DNA from: Oscillospiraceae bacterium | GTDB lineage: Bacteria > Bacillota > Clostridia > Oscillospirales > Ruminococcaceae | Assembly: GCA_902363145.1 (NCBI GenBank) | Contig: CABIZB010000002.1 | Coordinates: 186,001 to 250,000 of the forward strand | Reading direction: 5' to 3' | DNA length: 64,000 bases | Shown: in pieces, positions 45,981 through 55,586 of the stretch | Numbering within the stretch: position 1 is the stretch's first letter | Layout: each line of letters begins with the position of its first letter | Notes under the pieces: model-generated | Seen by the model: only the letters and a program-made list of their open reading frames with translations | Database searches by the model: none | What the model was told of the DNA's origin: nothing | Translations under genes and position numbers: made by a program

Positions 45981-46757
45981 TCAGCCGTTTACAGCTGCCT
46001 GTACGATGGTGTTGAAGTCCTCAGCCTTGAGGGAAGCGCCGCCGATAAGGCCGCCGTCAACATTGGGCTTGGAAAGAAGCTCTGCGCAGTTCTTTGCGTT
46101 CATGGAGCCGCCGTACTGGATCGTAACAGCGTCAGCAGTAGCTGCATCGTAAAGCTTAGCGAGAACGCCACGGATAAAGCCGCAAACTTCCTCAGCCTGG
46201 TCAGCGGTAGCGGTCTTGCCTGTACCGATAGCCCAGACAGGCTCGTAAGCGATGATAGTCTTCTTGATATCGTCAGCGGAAACGCCTGCAAAGTCAAGCT
46301 TGATCTGGCGGGAGATAACTTCCTCGGTGATATCAGCCTCACGCTCTGCAAGAAGCTCACCTACGCAAACGATGGGCTTGAGACCTGCTGCGAGAGCAGC
46401 CTTTGTTCTCTTGTTAACGGTCTCATCAGTCTCGCCGAAGTACTGACGTCTCTCGGAGTGACCGATTACAACGTACTCAACGCCAAGCTCAGTGAGCATA
46501 TCAGCGGAGATCTCGCCGGTGAAAGCGCCGCTCTTTTCAAAGTGAACGTTCTCAGCGCCTACCTTAACGTTGGAGCCTGCTGTGGTGTTAACAGCGGTCT
46601 CAAGGTTGGTGAAAGGTACGCAGGCGATAACTTCTACCTTGCCCTCAGCGTTTGCAACCAGGGGCTTGATAGCTTCGAGAAGAGCCTTAGCCTCGGGACG
46701 GGTCTTGTTCATTTTCCAGTTTCCGGCAATAACTGCCTTTCTGAGATTCTTGTTCAT
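45981..46757 (-). CDS. tpiA: Triosephosphate isomerase
   Basis: A 258-residue TIM barrel: Lys in AGNWKMNKTR, catalytic His in YVVIGHSERRQYFGE, catalytic Glu in IIAYEPVWAIGTGKTA, and the phosphate loop GGSMNAKNCAEL. AAAGGAGAA precedes the ATG. It is 87 bp upstream of gpmI on the same strand, so the two are probably co-transcribed. Confidence 0.97.
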   Translation of the reverse strand: MNKNLRKAVIAGNWKMNKTRPEAKALLEAIKPLVANAEGKVEVIACVPFTNLETAVNTTAGSNVKVGAENVHFEKSGAFTGEISADMLTELGVEYVVIGHSERRQYFGETDETVNKRTKAALAAGLKPIVCVGELLAEREADITEEVISRQIKLDFAGVSADDIKKTIIAYEPVWAIGTGKTATADQAEEVCGFIRGVLAKLYDAATADAVTIQYGGSMNAKNCAELLSKPNVDGGLIGGASLKAEDFNTIVQAAVNG

Positions 46758-46889
46758 GATATTTTCTCCTTTATATTTGGGCTTCCGTTAAAAGAAACCC
46801 ATATTAGAATAAGGATACTGCATAATAACAGTCTCCTATACAAAATTATCTGATTTTATTTTACCACATCATCGGGGACTTGTCAACAA

Positions 46890-46914
46890 AAAAGCGGCAT
46901 TTTCTGCCGCTTTT
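46890..46914 (-). terminator. Bidirectional terminator between the pentapeptide gene and tpiA
   Basis: AAAAGCGGCA-TTTTC-TGCCGCTTTT. It ends the pentapeptide-repeat transcript just before the tpiA promoter region. Confidence 0.88.
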
Positions 46915-46925
46915 CAAAATCAGAT

Positions 46926-47363
46926 TTACTTATAATACTTTTCCAGCAGCTCGCTAAGGGGAATGCCGTCAATGGTCACACCCGACACCTGACATGAATT
47001 TATGGCAAGACCTGTAAGATTGCAGTTTTCAAAGGTAACGTCCGAAAGGTCGCAGCCCACAAAGCTTGCCTTTGAGATATCGGTGCTTTCCATTCTTGCA
47101 TCGGTCATATCGCCGTTGGTCATGCGGAACTTGCTCATAGAAACGTCGGTGAATGCCGAGCCTGACATATTTGCGTTGACCACGGATGTGTCGGACATCA
47201 TAACGTTGTCAAACTGGGTGGATATCATATTGCAGCCGCTGACAGTCACCTCCGAAAGGTCGCAGTCGGCAGCGGAAACGCCTGTGAAATCCGTATTTGC
47301 TATGTTGGAATATGAAAAATCACAGTCACGGCATATATCCACTTTCTGATTTTTAAGTATCAT
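46926..47363 (-). CDS. Pentapeptide-repeat protein
   Basis: A 145-residue right-handed beta-helix predicted from A(D/N)LxX-type repeats: ANTDFTGVSAADCDLSEVTV, SGCNMISTQFDNVMMSDTSV, ISKASFVGCDLSDVTFENCN. Some members of this family mimic DNA and protect gyrase, but this one is short and its role is open. It lies inside the glycolytic cluster as its own unit with a terminator. Confidence 0.85.
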   Translation of the reverse strand: MILKNQKVDICRDCDFSYSNIANTDFTGVSAADCDLSEVTVSGCNMISTQFDNVMMSDTSVVNANMSGSAFTDVSMSKFRMTNGDMTDARMESTDISKASFVGCDLSDVTFENCNLTGLAINSCQVSGVTIDGIPLSELLEKYYK

Positions 47364-47392
47364 ATTATCTCTCCCAATCTAATATTCTAAAA

Positions 47393-47812
47393 CTAATATT
47401 TTAATCTTTTTGCAGTTAACAATATTGTTAAAAACACACATACAAACGTAAGGTTAGCATATATAACAGCTAATGTTTTATCAATATTGTACCGGGATAA
47501 TAATGGAGCAAATAACGCGATCAATGAACAGGTTAATATACAAACAGATATACGAAAGCCTAATTTTTTTAGGTGGTTTTTTAATATTTTATTGTCATAG
47601 CTCTTATTCTTATCATATCCAGAGATTAATTCATATGCTTCATATTTAGCAGCTATAAAAAACACAGTATTTATCATAACGGCTGCAAATGAATTTATTA
47701 CTAAAAAAATAAAGCAATCTTGACACAACTGAATGCTTGTCCAAAAATAATTGCATAAGAAGCCATAGAGTATAGTATATATAACAGTAATTATAACTAT
47801 AAACAAATTCAT
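47393..47812 (-). CDS. Small multi-spanning membrane protein, DUF3784-like
   Basis: A 139-residue protein with four predicted transmembrane helices (MNLFIVIITVIYTILYGFLC, DCFIFLVINSFAAVMINTVF, ISVCILTCSLIALFAPLL, VIYANLTFVCVFLTILLTA) and a central ELISGYDKNKSYDNKILKN that resembles the AGYN...YDxxxLC motif of DUF3784 proteins. The start is at 47812 after GAGGAGG. The gene is far richer in A and T than gpmI, tpiA and pgk around it, suggesting later arrival. Confidence 0.65.
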   Translation of the reverse strand: MNLFIVIITVIYTILYGFLCNYFWTSIQLCQDCFIFLVINSFAAVMINTVFFIAAKYEAYELISGYDKNKSYDNKILKNHLKKLGFRISVCILTCSLIALFAPLLSRYNIDKTLAVIYANLTFVCVFLTILLTAKRLKY

Positions 47813-47908
47813 ATTAAACCTCCTCTGCTTTTTGCCAATCATAGCCGGCATCGGTATTATTGTCAGCGGACTTATCCGCATAGATCTATTACCCCTATAA
47901 ATAAAAAT

Positions 47909-47938
47909 CGGGACGAAGCACGCCGCTCCGTCCCGAAA
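47909..47938 (-). terminator. Terminator of pgk
   Basis: CGGGACG ... CGTCCCG with a 13-base loop, followed on the minus strand by ATTTTTAT. Confidence 0.8.
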
Positions 47939-47948
47939 TAAAGTGATC

Positions 47949-49172
47949 TTACTTTTCAGCAATAGCTGCAACGCCGGGAAGAACCTTACCTTCAAGGTAC
48001 TCGAGGGAAGCGCCGCCGCCAGTGGAAATGTGAGACATCTTATCTGCAAAGCCGAGCTGCATAACAGCTGCTGCGGAATCGCCGCCGCCGATGATAGTGG
48101 TAGCGTCTGTTTCTGCAAGAGCCTTAGCTACTGCAATGGTACCCTTTGCAAGAACAGGGTTCTCAAATACGCCCATAGGACCGTTCCAAACAACAGTCTT
48201 TGCGCTCTTTACAGCGTCAGCGAAGAGAGCCTGGGTCTTGGGTCCGATATCGAGGCCCATCTTGTCAGCGGGGATCTTGTCAGCGTCAACAGCCTCAACA
48301 GCGATCTCAGCATCGATAGGATCAGGGAAGGAAGCTGCGATAACAGCGTCAACGGGAAGAAGAAGCTTCTTGCCGAGCTTGTCAGCCTTAGCCATCATTT
48401 CCTTGCAGTAGTCGATCTTCTCGTTGTCAACGAGAGAAGTACCTACCTCGTAGCCCTTAGCCTTGAGGAAGGTGTAAGCCATACCGCCGCCGATGATAAG
48501 TGTATCGCACTTTTCGAGGAGGTTGGAGATAACGTTCAGCTTGTCAGCTACCTTAGCACCGCCGAGGATAGCAACGAAAGGTCTGACAGGGTTCTCAACC
48601 GCATTGCCGAGATACTTGATCTCCTTCTGCATGAGGTAACCAACTGCAGTCTCCTTAACGAACTTTGTAACGCCCTCAGTGGAAGCGTGTGCACGGTGAG
48701 CGGAGCCGAAAGCGTCCATTACGAATACCTGACCGTCAACCAGATCAGCAAGCTCCTTGGAGAAGCCTTCGCCGTTCTTGGTCTCGTCAGCGCCTCTGAA
48801 TCTGGTGTTCTCGAGGAGAACAACGTCGCCGTCAGCCATTTCGGCAACAGCCTTCTTAGCGTTGTCGCCTACAACAGTGTCATCAGCAGCAAATGTAACC
48901 TTTGTGCCGGGGAGAACTTCTTCAAGTCTCTTTGCTACGGGAGCAAGGGAGAACTTAGCCTCGGGACCGTTCTTGGGCTTGCCGAGATGAGAACAGAGAA
49001 CGACCTTTCCGCCGTCGGAGATAAGCTTCTTGATAGTGGGAAGGGCAGCCTGGATACGGTTGTCGTTAGTGATAACGCCGTCCTTGAGGGGAACGTTGAA
49101 GTCGCATCTTACGAGAACCTTTTTGCCCTTAACGTTAATGTCGTCAACAGTGACCTTGTTTAATTCTGCCAT
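47949..49172 (-). CDS. pgk: Phosphoglycerate kinase
   Basis: A 407-residue ATP-producing glycolytic enzyme. The N-domain has [16 protein letters not shown] and LCSHLGKPK; the C-domain has [12 protein letters not shown], the nucleotide loop WNGPMGVFE and the glycine-rich [11 protein letters not shown] with [21 protein letters not shown] precedes the ATG, and a CCGAGGC / GCCTCGG hairpin (49201-49224) lies in the leader. Confidence 0.97.
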   Translation of the reverse strand: MAELNKVTVDDINVKGKKVLVRCDFNVPLKDGVITNDNRIQAALPTIKKLISDGGKVVLCSHLGKPKNGPEAKFSLAPVAKRLEEVLPGTKVTFAADDTVVGDNAKKAVAEMADGDVVLLENTRFRGADETKNGEGFSKELADLVDGQVFVMDAFGSAHRAHASTEGVTKFVKETAVGYLMQKEIKYLGNAVENPVRPFVAILGGAKVADKLNVISNLLEKCDTLIIGGGMAYTFLKAKGYEVGTSLVDNEKIDYCKEMMAKADKLGKKLLLPVDAVIAASFPDPIDAEIAVEAVDADKIPADKMGLDIGPKTQALFADAVKSAKTVVWNGPMGVFENPVLAKGTIAVAKALAETDATTIIGGGDSAAAVMQLGFADKMSHISTGGGASLEYLEGKVLPGVAAIAEK

Positions 49173-49330
49173 TGGTATGACATCCTTTCATAGATAAATA
49201 TCCGAGGCTGTTTCAGATGCCTCGGCAGCTTATTAAAGCTATCATATATATTTTATACTATTTTCCGATTTTTTGCAAGGGGTTTGGAAGATTTTTTTAC
49301 TTATATTTCGTATTAAAACAACATTAAAGC

Positions 49331-49368
49331 AAAAGGAAACGATCTGAGCGCTCAGTTCGTTTCCTTTT
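49331..49368 (-). terminator. Terminator of spoVAE
   Basis: AAAAGGAAACGA-T-CTGAGC-GCTCAG-T-TCGTTTCCTTTT, an almost perfect long hairpin with T runs on both strands. Confidence 0.92.
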
Positions 49369-49384
49369 ATCATATATTATGGCG

Positions 49385-49744
49385 TTATTTCTCCTTTGAC
49401 TTGCAGCACACACCCATTATAAGACCGAACACCATGGCGGCGGTTATGCCTGCGGAGGCAGCGGAAAGTCCGCCTGTGACAGCTCCCAGAAGTCCCTTTG
49501 TGTCAACAGCCTCACGCACGCCCTCCGCAAGAGCGTTGCCGAAGCCTGTAAGGGGAACTGCCGCTCCCGCTCCCGCAAAGTCGATGAGAGGGCGGTATAT
49601 CTTAAACGCTCCCAGCACCACTCCCGCCACAACGTAAAGCACAAGGATACGTGCGGGGGTAAGCTTTGTATAGTCGATAAGCACCTGTCCCACGGCGCAC
49701 AGCGCACCGCCTACGATAAATGCCCATAAATAATCTGTAAACAT
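49385..49744 (-). CDS. spoVAE: Stage V sporulation protein AE (SpoVAE/AEB)
   Basis: A 119-residue membrane protein with three to four helices and the family core LWAFIVGGALCAVGQVLIDY, TKLTPARILV, VPLTGFGNALAEGVREAVDT. In spore formers it is part of the channel that moves dipicolinic acid. It follows spoVAD by 6 bp. No spoVAC is adjacent. Confidence 0.92.
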   Translation of the reverse strand: MFTDYLWAFIVGGALCAVGQVLIDYTKLTPARILVLYVVAGVVLGAFKIYRPLIDFAGAGAAVPLTGFGNALAEGVREAVDTKGLLGAVTGGLSAASAGITAAMVFGLIMGVCCKSKEK

Positions 49745-49750
49745 AATTTT

Positions 49751-50767
49751 TCACCCTTCATATGAGATGTGGACTGCATGGGATATTCCCGGAATGCTTT
49801 CCCCCTGCTGTGACAGCGTGGGGGACATAAGCGCTCCCGTGGCGCAGAAAAGGATATTTTTCAGCTCGCCGCTTTTTACCTTGTCAAGGAAATATCCGCA
49901 CAGCACCGAGGCACTGCAGCCGCAGCCCGAACCGCCTGCATGAACGTCCTGGGTTTCGTAGTCGAATATCATAGTGCCGCAGTCCTTGTACCCGGAGGAT
50001 ATGTTTATTCCCTCTTTTGCCAGCAGCTCTATAAGCAATGTGCCGCCCACACGTCCAAGATCGCCTGTGATTATCAGGTCAAAGTCATCGGGGGCAAGCC
50101 CTCTGTCCTCCAGATGTGTCTTGATTACATATGCCGCCGCAGGAGCCATTGCCGCACCCATATTGTTGGCGTCGGTAACGCCCATATCCACTATCTTGCC
50201 GATAGTCGCAGCCTTTACATAAGGGCCATTCTCGCTGTGGGGAGATACCACAACTGCTCCCGAGGCGGTGCAGGTCCACTGAGCTGTGGGAGTTCTCACG
50301 CCGCCGTATGATAATGGGAAGCGGAACTGCCTTTCAGCCGAGCAAAAGTGGGAAGATGTGACTGCCACCACATTTCCGCCGATATCGCTGTCCGTCATAA
50401 GCGAAGCCATGAGCAGGCTCTCGGACATGGTTGAGCAGGCTCCGTAAACGCAAAGGAGAGGTATTTCAAGCTCTCTAAGGGCGTATGATGTGGAGGTGCA
50501 CTGATTTATAAGGTCGCCTGCGAACATATAGTTTATGTCCTCGCAGCGGAGTTTTCCCTTTTCCAACGCTTTCATCACCGTAAGGCGCAAAAGCTCGCTT
50601 TCCGCCTTTTCCCATGTGTCCTGCCCAAAGTATGGGTCCTGATATACCTGGTCGAAATGCCTGCCCAGAGGGCCGTCGCCCTCCTTTTTGCCTACAACAG
50701 CCGCATAGCTGTGGATAGTGGGGGGCTTGTCCATTATAAAAGTATTTCTTGAAAGACGTTTTGCCAT
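49751..50767 (-). CDS. spoVAD: Stage V sporulation protein AD (SpoVAD)
   Basis: A 338-residue thiolase-fold protein that binds dipicolinic acid in spore formers. Recognised by FDQVYQDPYFGQDTWEKAES, INQCTSTSYALRELEIPLL, YGACSTMSESLLMASLM and GSGCGCSASVLCGYF. Complete by length. Normally the middle gene of spoVAC-AD-AEB; here it is first, with only 130 bp to a divergent symporter gene upstream. Confidence 0.94.
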   Translation of the reverse strand: MAKRLSRNTFIMDKPPTIHSYAAVVGKKEGDGPLGRHFDQVYQDPYFGQDTWEKAESELLRLTVMKALEKGKLRCEDINYMFAGDLINQCTSTSYALRELEIPLLCVYGACSTMSESLLMASLMTDSDIGGNVVAVTSSHFCSAERQFRFPLSYGGVRTPTAQWTCTASGAVVVSPHSENGPYVKAATIGKIVDMGVTDANNMGAAMAPAAAYVIKTHLEDRGLAPDDFDLIITGDLGRVGGTLLIELLAKEGINISSGYKDCGTMIFDYETQDVHAGGSGCGCSASVLCGYFLDKVKSGELKNILFCATGALMSPTLSQQGESIPGISHAVHISYEG

Positions 50768-50953
50768 CTCACTTACGTTCCTTTCGCAGATGTTTTGCTA
50801 CAATTATCTGCAAAGTGCCGTAAATTATACATTCAAAGGGATAAAAGCATAAAAATTACATCTATATTCAAAAAATTATAACGAAATTATCGTTAATATA
50901 TGTTAACATATTATTTAGTATGCACAAATTTTAATTATAGGAGATGGGATAAT

Positions 50954-52393
50954 ATGACTTTTGACCAGATACTGGCAAAAATTGACGACTTTGTGTGGGG
51001 CGTACCTCTCATCGTTCTTATCCTTGCGGCAGGTCTGCTGCTGACAATAAGAACGGGATTTATTCAGGTAAGGCATCTTCCCCGTGCGCTCAGATACCTT
51101 TTTAAGGAAGAAGTATCTGAGGAAGAGGAGATAGTTCACGGCGAGGTATCGGGCTTTGCTTCACTCTGCACAGCCCTTTCGGCAACTATCGGAACAGGAA
51201 ACATTGTCGGCGTTGCAACCGCAGTAGGTATTCTGGCAGGCGGTCCCGGCGCACTTTTCTGGATGTGGGTGGCTGCATTTCTCGGAATGGCAACAAAGTA
51301 TTCCGAGGGCTTCCTTGCAGTAAAGTACCGCACAGTCGATGAGGACGGTCACGTTCTCGGCGGACCTTTCTACTACATAGAAAAGGGCATGGGCGTAAAG
51401 TGGAAGTGGCTTGCAAAGATATTTGCATTCTTCGGTGCCTGCGTTGGTCTTATGGGAATAGGCACATTCTCTCAGGTAAACGGCATCGCATCCGCAGTAA
51501 CAGGCTTCTTTGACCCCAACAAGACAAACACCATTACCCTTTTCGGCAATGACTATTCTATCGTTACCGTTATCAGCGCATTCGTGCTTGCTATCCTTGC
51601 AGGTCTGGTAATCATCGGCGGCCTCAAGAGAATAAGCAGCGTTTCTCAGGTAGTTGTTCCTTTCATGGCTATCCTGTACGTTCTGACAGTTGTGGTACTT
51701 ATCATCTGCAACATCACAAAGCTCCCCGCAGCTATCGCAGAAGTCGTAACAAGCGCATTCGGCGCAAAGGCTATGGCAGGCGGTGCTCTCGGTGCAGTTC
51801 TCATCTCCATGAAAAACGGTATCGCAAGAGGTATCTTCTCCAATGAGTCAGGTCTCGGCTCCGCACCTATCGCAGCAGCCGCAGCAAAGACCAAGGAGCC
51901 TGTAAGACAGGGACTTATCTCCATGACCGGCACATTTATCGACACGATCATTATCTGCACAATGACAGGTCTTGCTATCGTAATGGCAGGTTCATGGAAG
52001 GATGAAGCTCTCCAGGGCGTTCAGATAACCACAGACGCTTTCCAGAAGGGACTTCATTTCCTCCCCAGCCAGGCTGCTTCCTTTATCCTTATGATATGCC
52101 TGGTATTCTTCGCATTCACAACTATCCTCGGCTGGAACTACTACGGCGAAAGATGCCTTGAGTACCTCAGCGGCAAGAACAAGACAGCTGTTATGATCTA
52201 CAGAATACTTTACATCGCAGCTGTATTTATCGGCCCTTACATGACAGTTTCCGCAGTATGGACCATCGCAGATATATTCAACGGACTTATGGCTCTCCCC
52301 AACCTTGTGGCGCTGTTTGCCCTGAATAGTGTGGTGGCAAAGGACACAAAGGATTACTTCAAGCGTCTTAAGGCAGGAGAACTAAAGGAATAA
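50954..52393 (+). CDS. Sodium:alanine symporter family transporter (AGCS)
   Basis: A membrane transporter of 479 residues with about eleven helices taking up alanine or glycine with sodium. The start at 50954 has TAGGAGAT upstream. Family signatures: GFIQVRHLPRALRYLF, CTALSATIGTGNIVGVATAV, GPGALFWMWVAAFLGMATKY, SEGFLAVKYR and FSNESGLGSAPIAAAAAKT. Divergent from spoVAD. Confidence 0.93.
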   Translation: MTFDQILAKIDDFVWGVPLIVLILAAGLLLTIRTGFIQVRHLPRALRYLFKEEVSEEEEIVHGEVSGFASLCTALSATIGTGNIVGVATAVGILAGGPGALFWMWVAAFLGMATKYSEGFLAVKYRTVDEDGHVLGGPFYYIEKGMGVKWKWLAKIFAFFGACVGLMGIGTFSQVNGIASAVTGFFDPNKTNTITLFGNDYSIVTVISAFVLAILAGLVIIGGLKRISSVSQVVVPFMAILYVLTVVVLIICNITKLPAAIAEVVTSAFGAKAMAGGALGAVLISMKNGIARGIFSNESGLGSAPIAAAAAKTKEPVRQGLISMTGTFIDTIIICTMTGLAIVMAGSWKDEALQGVQITTDAFQKGLHFLPSQAASFILMICLVFFAFTTILGWNYYGERCLEYLSGKNKTAVMIYRILYIAAVFIGPYMTVSAVWTIADIFNGLMALPNLVALFALNSVVAKDTKDYFKRLKAGELKE

Positions 52394-52435
52394 CATTATC
52401 ATCAAACAGACTATCGGCATCAGGAGGCGGATATT

Positions 52436-53146
52436 ATGGAACCAAATAAGCACAGCATCGGAAGTATCATCGCAGGCATTTTGTTCTTAATAGTATTCAT
52501 CGGCGGAATGATAGGGATATACATCGGAACAACAGATGATATCCGCATATCTATCATTTCGCTGGGAGCCATACTGCTGGCAGTGGGCATTGCAGCAATA
52601 TCAAGCGCTGTAAAGCAAAAAGGCTCAAAAAAGGTGCTGCCTGTCACAATATCACTGGTTTTCGTACTTATCGGAGCGGGGCTTATCACGCTCCCTCTGC
52701 TCAATATGCTCACGGGCTTTGAGATAGGCGGAGAGATAATAATATACGCTTCGCTGGGGCTTTTCGTGGTGATAGGGCTGCTGCTCATCCTCATTCCCAT
52801 TGCAAAAATGGTGTATATGAAAAGGGTATGCACCTGTGTTGTTGAGGCGAAATGCGTTGGGCTGGAGAAAAGTCCTTTCCGTGACAACTACGGCAGATGC
52901 CGCTCATATTATCCCGTGTGGGAATACACCTTTGACGGTGTTTCGTATCACGAGCAGGAAAGCATGGCACGCAACTTTGGACTTCCCTCCGAGGGAGATT
53001 ACTGTGAGCTTCACGTCAATCCCGATGTGCCGACGGAATTTTACCAGGAGGCATCGCCCGTAAATCTGTTTTTTCTGATACTCGGTGCCTGCTTTGCCGC
53101 TCTCGGCATTCTGGCGATAGTTCTTACAACAAGTCAGATGGAATAA
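52436..53146 (+). CDS. Membrane protein with DUF3592-like domain
   Basis: A 236-residue protein with four N-terminal helices and one C-terminal helix (FFLILGACFAALGILAIVL). Between them a small soluble domain (EAKCVGLEKS, YYPVWEYTFDGVSYHEQES, GDYCELHVNPDVPTEFY) has the strand order of DUF3592, including the NP..P.E.. turn. Function unknown. AGGAGGC precedes the ATG, 42 bp after the symporter, so possibly co-transcribed. Confidence 0.75.
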   Translation: MEPNKHSIGSIIAGILFLIVFIGGMIGIYIGTTDDIRISIISLGAILLAVGIAAISSAVKQKGSKKVLPVTISLVFVLIGAGLITLPLLNMLTGFEIGGEIIIYASLGLFVVIGLLLILIPIAKMVYMKRVCTCVVEAKCVGLEKSPFRDNYGRCRSYYPVWEYTFDGVSYHEQESMARNFGLPSEGDYCELHVNPDVPTEFYQEASPVNLFFLILGACFAALGILAIVLTTSQME

Positions 53147-53152
53147 TGTAAC

Positions 53153-53187
53153 AAAAACTTCCGTATCGTTTGATGCGGAAGTTTTTT
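53153..53187 (+). terminator. Terminator after the DUF3592-like gene
   Basis: AAAAACTTCCG ... CGGAAGTTTTTT. Confidence 0.9.
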
Positions 53188-53367
53188 GTTGGGATATAAA
53201 GTGATGAAGAGGTTGGGCGGATAGGGCGTCAAGCGTATAAGAAAGACCTTGCTAATAAAAGCAAGGTGAAAAGTTTAGCCCACCTTTTCAAAGGCTTGAC
53301 CTAAACCCTTTACCTTGCTCTCATTTGCAGGGGTTTTCTTATATGCCCGAAATACCCCTAAATACAG
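53188..53367. other. Intergenic repeat fragment
   Basis: No gene. Contains AAAAGTTTAGCCCACC-TTTTCAAAGG (53269-53294), which recurs as AAAAGTTTAGTCCGGCTTTT at 59279 and looks like a dispersed chromosomal repeat. CCTTGCT / AGCAAGG hairpins surround it. Confidence 0.5.
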
Positions 53368-53405
53368 AAAAGAGCTTCCGTATCGTGTGATGCGGAAGCT
53401 CTTTT
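53368..53405 (-). terminator. Terminator of the GH5 gene
   Basis: AAAAGAGCTTCCG ... CGGAAGCTCTTTT, 13-bp stem. Confidence 0.9.
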
Positions 53406-53446
53406 AGGCTATTTATAGGCTATTTATAGCTTATAAATAGCTATCG

Positions 53447-55084
53447 TTACTTAGCCGATCTTATCAGCGTATCAGCAAGATCCTTGAATGTCCATTCTCC
53501 TGTTTTTCTGTTGTAAATCCCAAAGCACTCGCCGCCCTCAGAATCACCGCTGTTGTTATCCCACCATACGCAGGGAATACCATACTTGGCTGCGCCCTTG
53601 ATATAATATTCAGCCCACAGGCATCTGTCTGCCTCATCGCCCTTGTTGGTTGCGCCGAACTCGCCGATCACTACCTGAATACCCTTGCTGATGAACAGGC
53701 TGTTCAGGTCGGAGAAGAACTTATCCAGCTCCTTCTTGTCGCTGTCGGAGAACTTCTTGCTGTAGCCGCTGTTCATTGCGTAGTTGTAGGGAGAATAAGC
53801 GTGGACGGATACGATTATCCTTTCATCATCGGGAAGCTTCATTGCTCTGAGTGCTCCCATATTGGAGGTGGCTGCATATGCGGGTACCATGATATATCTG
53901 TACTCGTTGTTTCCGCCTGTTGCACGGATAGTGGAAACTATTGCGCTGTTAAGGTTGTTGACGACTTCTCTTTCAGCTCCTGTGCCGCCTGTCCATTCCT
54001 TGGCGCTGCCCTCGGTACGGGGTTCGTTCAGTGTTTCAAAGATAAGGTGCTCGTTATACTTCTTGAACTCGTTTGCAATCTGTGTCCAGAGCTTTGTCAT
54101 CTTCTTTTCGGAAGCTTTATAGGTCTTGTCGCTCTTTGCGCAGCCGCCGATGTCGTAATACTCGTTGTCGTGGTGAGAGTTGAGGATAACGTACATATCG
54201 TTCTTATATGCGTAGTCAACGACTTCCTTGACACGCTTCATCCACTGCTCGTCAACGTTGCCGTCCTTATCGGTGTGCCTGCCCCATGAAACGGGGATTC
54301 TTATGGTGTTGAATCCCTGAGCCTTGATATCGTCTATCATAGCCTTTGTGGTCTTGGGGTTGCCCCATGCGGTCTCGGAGCTCATTCCGCTGCCGAGAGC
54401 ATCAAGGGAGTTGCCCAGGTTCCAGCCTATCTTCATGTTGGAGGTAAGCTCCTTGGCGGTGACGTTCTTATCAAAGCTGCCTGTGGTCTTGTCCGAGGGC
54501 TTATTGCCTGCTGTGACCTTGACTGTAACAGTCGCTTTCTTTCCTGAGCCGTCGGCTGCCTTTACAGTGATTGTGGTGCTGCCGCTCTTAATGCCCTTGA
54601 TAACGCCGTCCTTGCTGACCGTTGCCACCTTTTTATCTGAGGAGGAACATGTCAGCGACTTGTTTGATGCGTTTGAGGGGAACACCTTTGCGCTTATCTT
54701 ATAGGTGCTTCCCGCCTTGACGGAGATGCTCTTCTCGCTGACGGTGACACCTGTAACGGGAGTGCCCACAGTTACCTTTACCTTTGCGGAAGCGTCGGTG
54801 TTCTTGATAGCTACGGTAACATCTGCCGAGCCTTTCTTCACGCCTGTTATCTTGCCCTCGTCGGTGACGGAGACAATGCTTTTATCGGAGCTTGTCCACA
54901 CCAGAGTATATTTTGACACGCCCGATACTTTTGCTTTAAGTGATACTGTTTTGCCCTTTGATATGGTAATGGTGCTGTAAGGGAGCGTTACCGATGGGTC
55001 TGCCGCAGAGACTGTCATAACAGAGCCGCACATAAGGCTCATTATCATCGCCAGTCCCAGCAGAAGGGATAATAGCTTTTTCAT
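53447..55084 (-). CDS. Secreted GH5 endoglucanase with two bacterial Ig-like domains
   Basis: A 545-residue secreted cellulase. A signal peptide (MKKLLSLLLGLAMIMSLMCG, cut near VSAAD) is followed by two Big_2 Ig-like repeats (about 30-107 and 110-192), a short linker, and a GH5 barrel (about 205-540). Acid/base Glu354 is in FETLNEPR, nucleophile Glu475 in VVIGEFGAT, and other GH5 marks are MKIGWNLGNSLDAL, NTIRIPVSW and ILNSHHDN. No dockerin or carbohydrate-binding module is present, so it is not a cellulosome component of the usual kind; the Ig-like repeats may act as spacer or surface contact. Confidence 0.93.
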   Translation of the reverse strand: MKKLLSLLLGLAMIMSLMCGSVMTVSAADPSVTLPYSTITISKGKTVSLKAKVSGVSKYTLVWTSSDKSIVSVTDEGKITGVKKGSADVTVAIKNTDASAKVKVTVGTPVTGVTVSEKSISVKAGSTYKISAKVFPSNASNKSLTCSSSDKKVATVSKDGVIKGIKSGSTTITVKAADGSGKKATVTVKVTAGNKPSDKTTGSFDKNVTAKELTSNMKIGWNLGNSLDALGSGMSSETAWGNPKTTKAMIDDIKAQGFNTIRIPVSWGRHTDKDGNVDEQWMKRVKEVVDYAYKNDMYVILNSHHDNEYYDIGGCAKSDKTYKASEKKMTKLWTQIANEFKKYNEHLIFETLNEPRTEGSAKEWTGGTGAEREVVNNLNSAIVSTIRATGGNNEYRYIMVPAYAATSNMGALRAMKLPDDERIIVSVHAYSPYNYAMNSGYSKKFSDSDKKELDKFFSDLNSLFISKGIQVVIGEFGATNKGDEADRCLWAEYYIKGAAKYGIPCVWWDNNSGDSEGGECFGIYNRKTGEWTFKDLADTLIRSAK

Positions 55085-55134
55085 ATTTATTTCCTTTCAA
55101 AAAAAGCGTCCCACATTTGTGAGACGCAAGTTTA

Positions 55135-55464
55135 TCATGCTATTTTGTTTATTTCGCTCTGCATCAGGCAATAGGGAATGATACCCAGACCAAAAATAGC
55201 AAGAATGATATAAACCATACCTGTGCTTCCGTTGGTATTGCCATTTATCTCATCAACCTTTTTACCCTGCATATAGAACCAGTAAAATCCGTAGATCCCA
55301 AAGGTAATAATGGTATAGACCAGAGCCGTTCCGCCGCCTGCTGTCTTTGTCTGTGCGTTGTAATTAAGCTCATCGGTCAGCTTTACGAACCAGTACAGCC
55401 CGTAAATGCCGCAGGTAAGGAGAGAAAAAATGATACAAAGCGCAATATTTCTATTTGTTGCCAT
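55135..55464 (-). CDS. DUF4234 membrane protein
   Basis: A 109-residue protein with three helices: IALCIIFSLLTCGIYGLYWF, LVYTIITFGIYGFYWFYMQG, VYIILAIFGLGIIPYCLMQ. The repeated T(C/F)GIYG.YWF block defines DUF4234; function unknown. The ATG at 55464 after GGGGGTATCT is preferred to a longer frame. Confidence 0.82.
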   Translation of the reverse strand: MATNRNIALCIIFSLLTCGIYGLYWFVKLTDELNYNAQTKTAGGGTALVYTIITFGIYGFYWFYMQGKKVDEINGNTNGSTGMVYIILAIFGLGIIPYCLMQSEINKIA

Positions 55465-55586
55465 ATAGATACCCCCATAATATTTCTGCAAATAAATCAA
55501 TTTTTCGATTTATTTGTTAATTGATTATACCATATAAGAAGATATTCGTCAATAGCAAAAACAAAATCAGCTAATATTTTAATACG

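Noticed and set aside
47943..49163. A 406-codon open frame opposite pgk
   Set aside because: Antisense shadow of a certain housekeeping gene.
49201..49224. A riboswitch in the pgk leader
   Set aside because: There is only one simple hairpin, CCGAGGC/GCCTCGG; nothing matches a known aptamer.
53447..55084. A cellulosomal (dockerin-bearing) enzyme
   Set aside because: The protein ends directly after the GH5 domain; no dockerin repeats are present.
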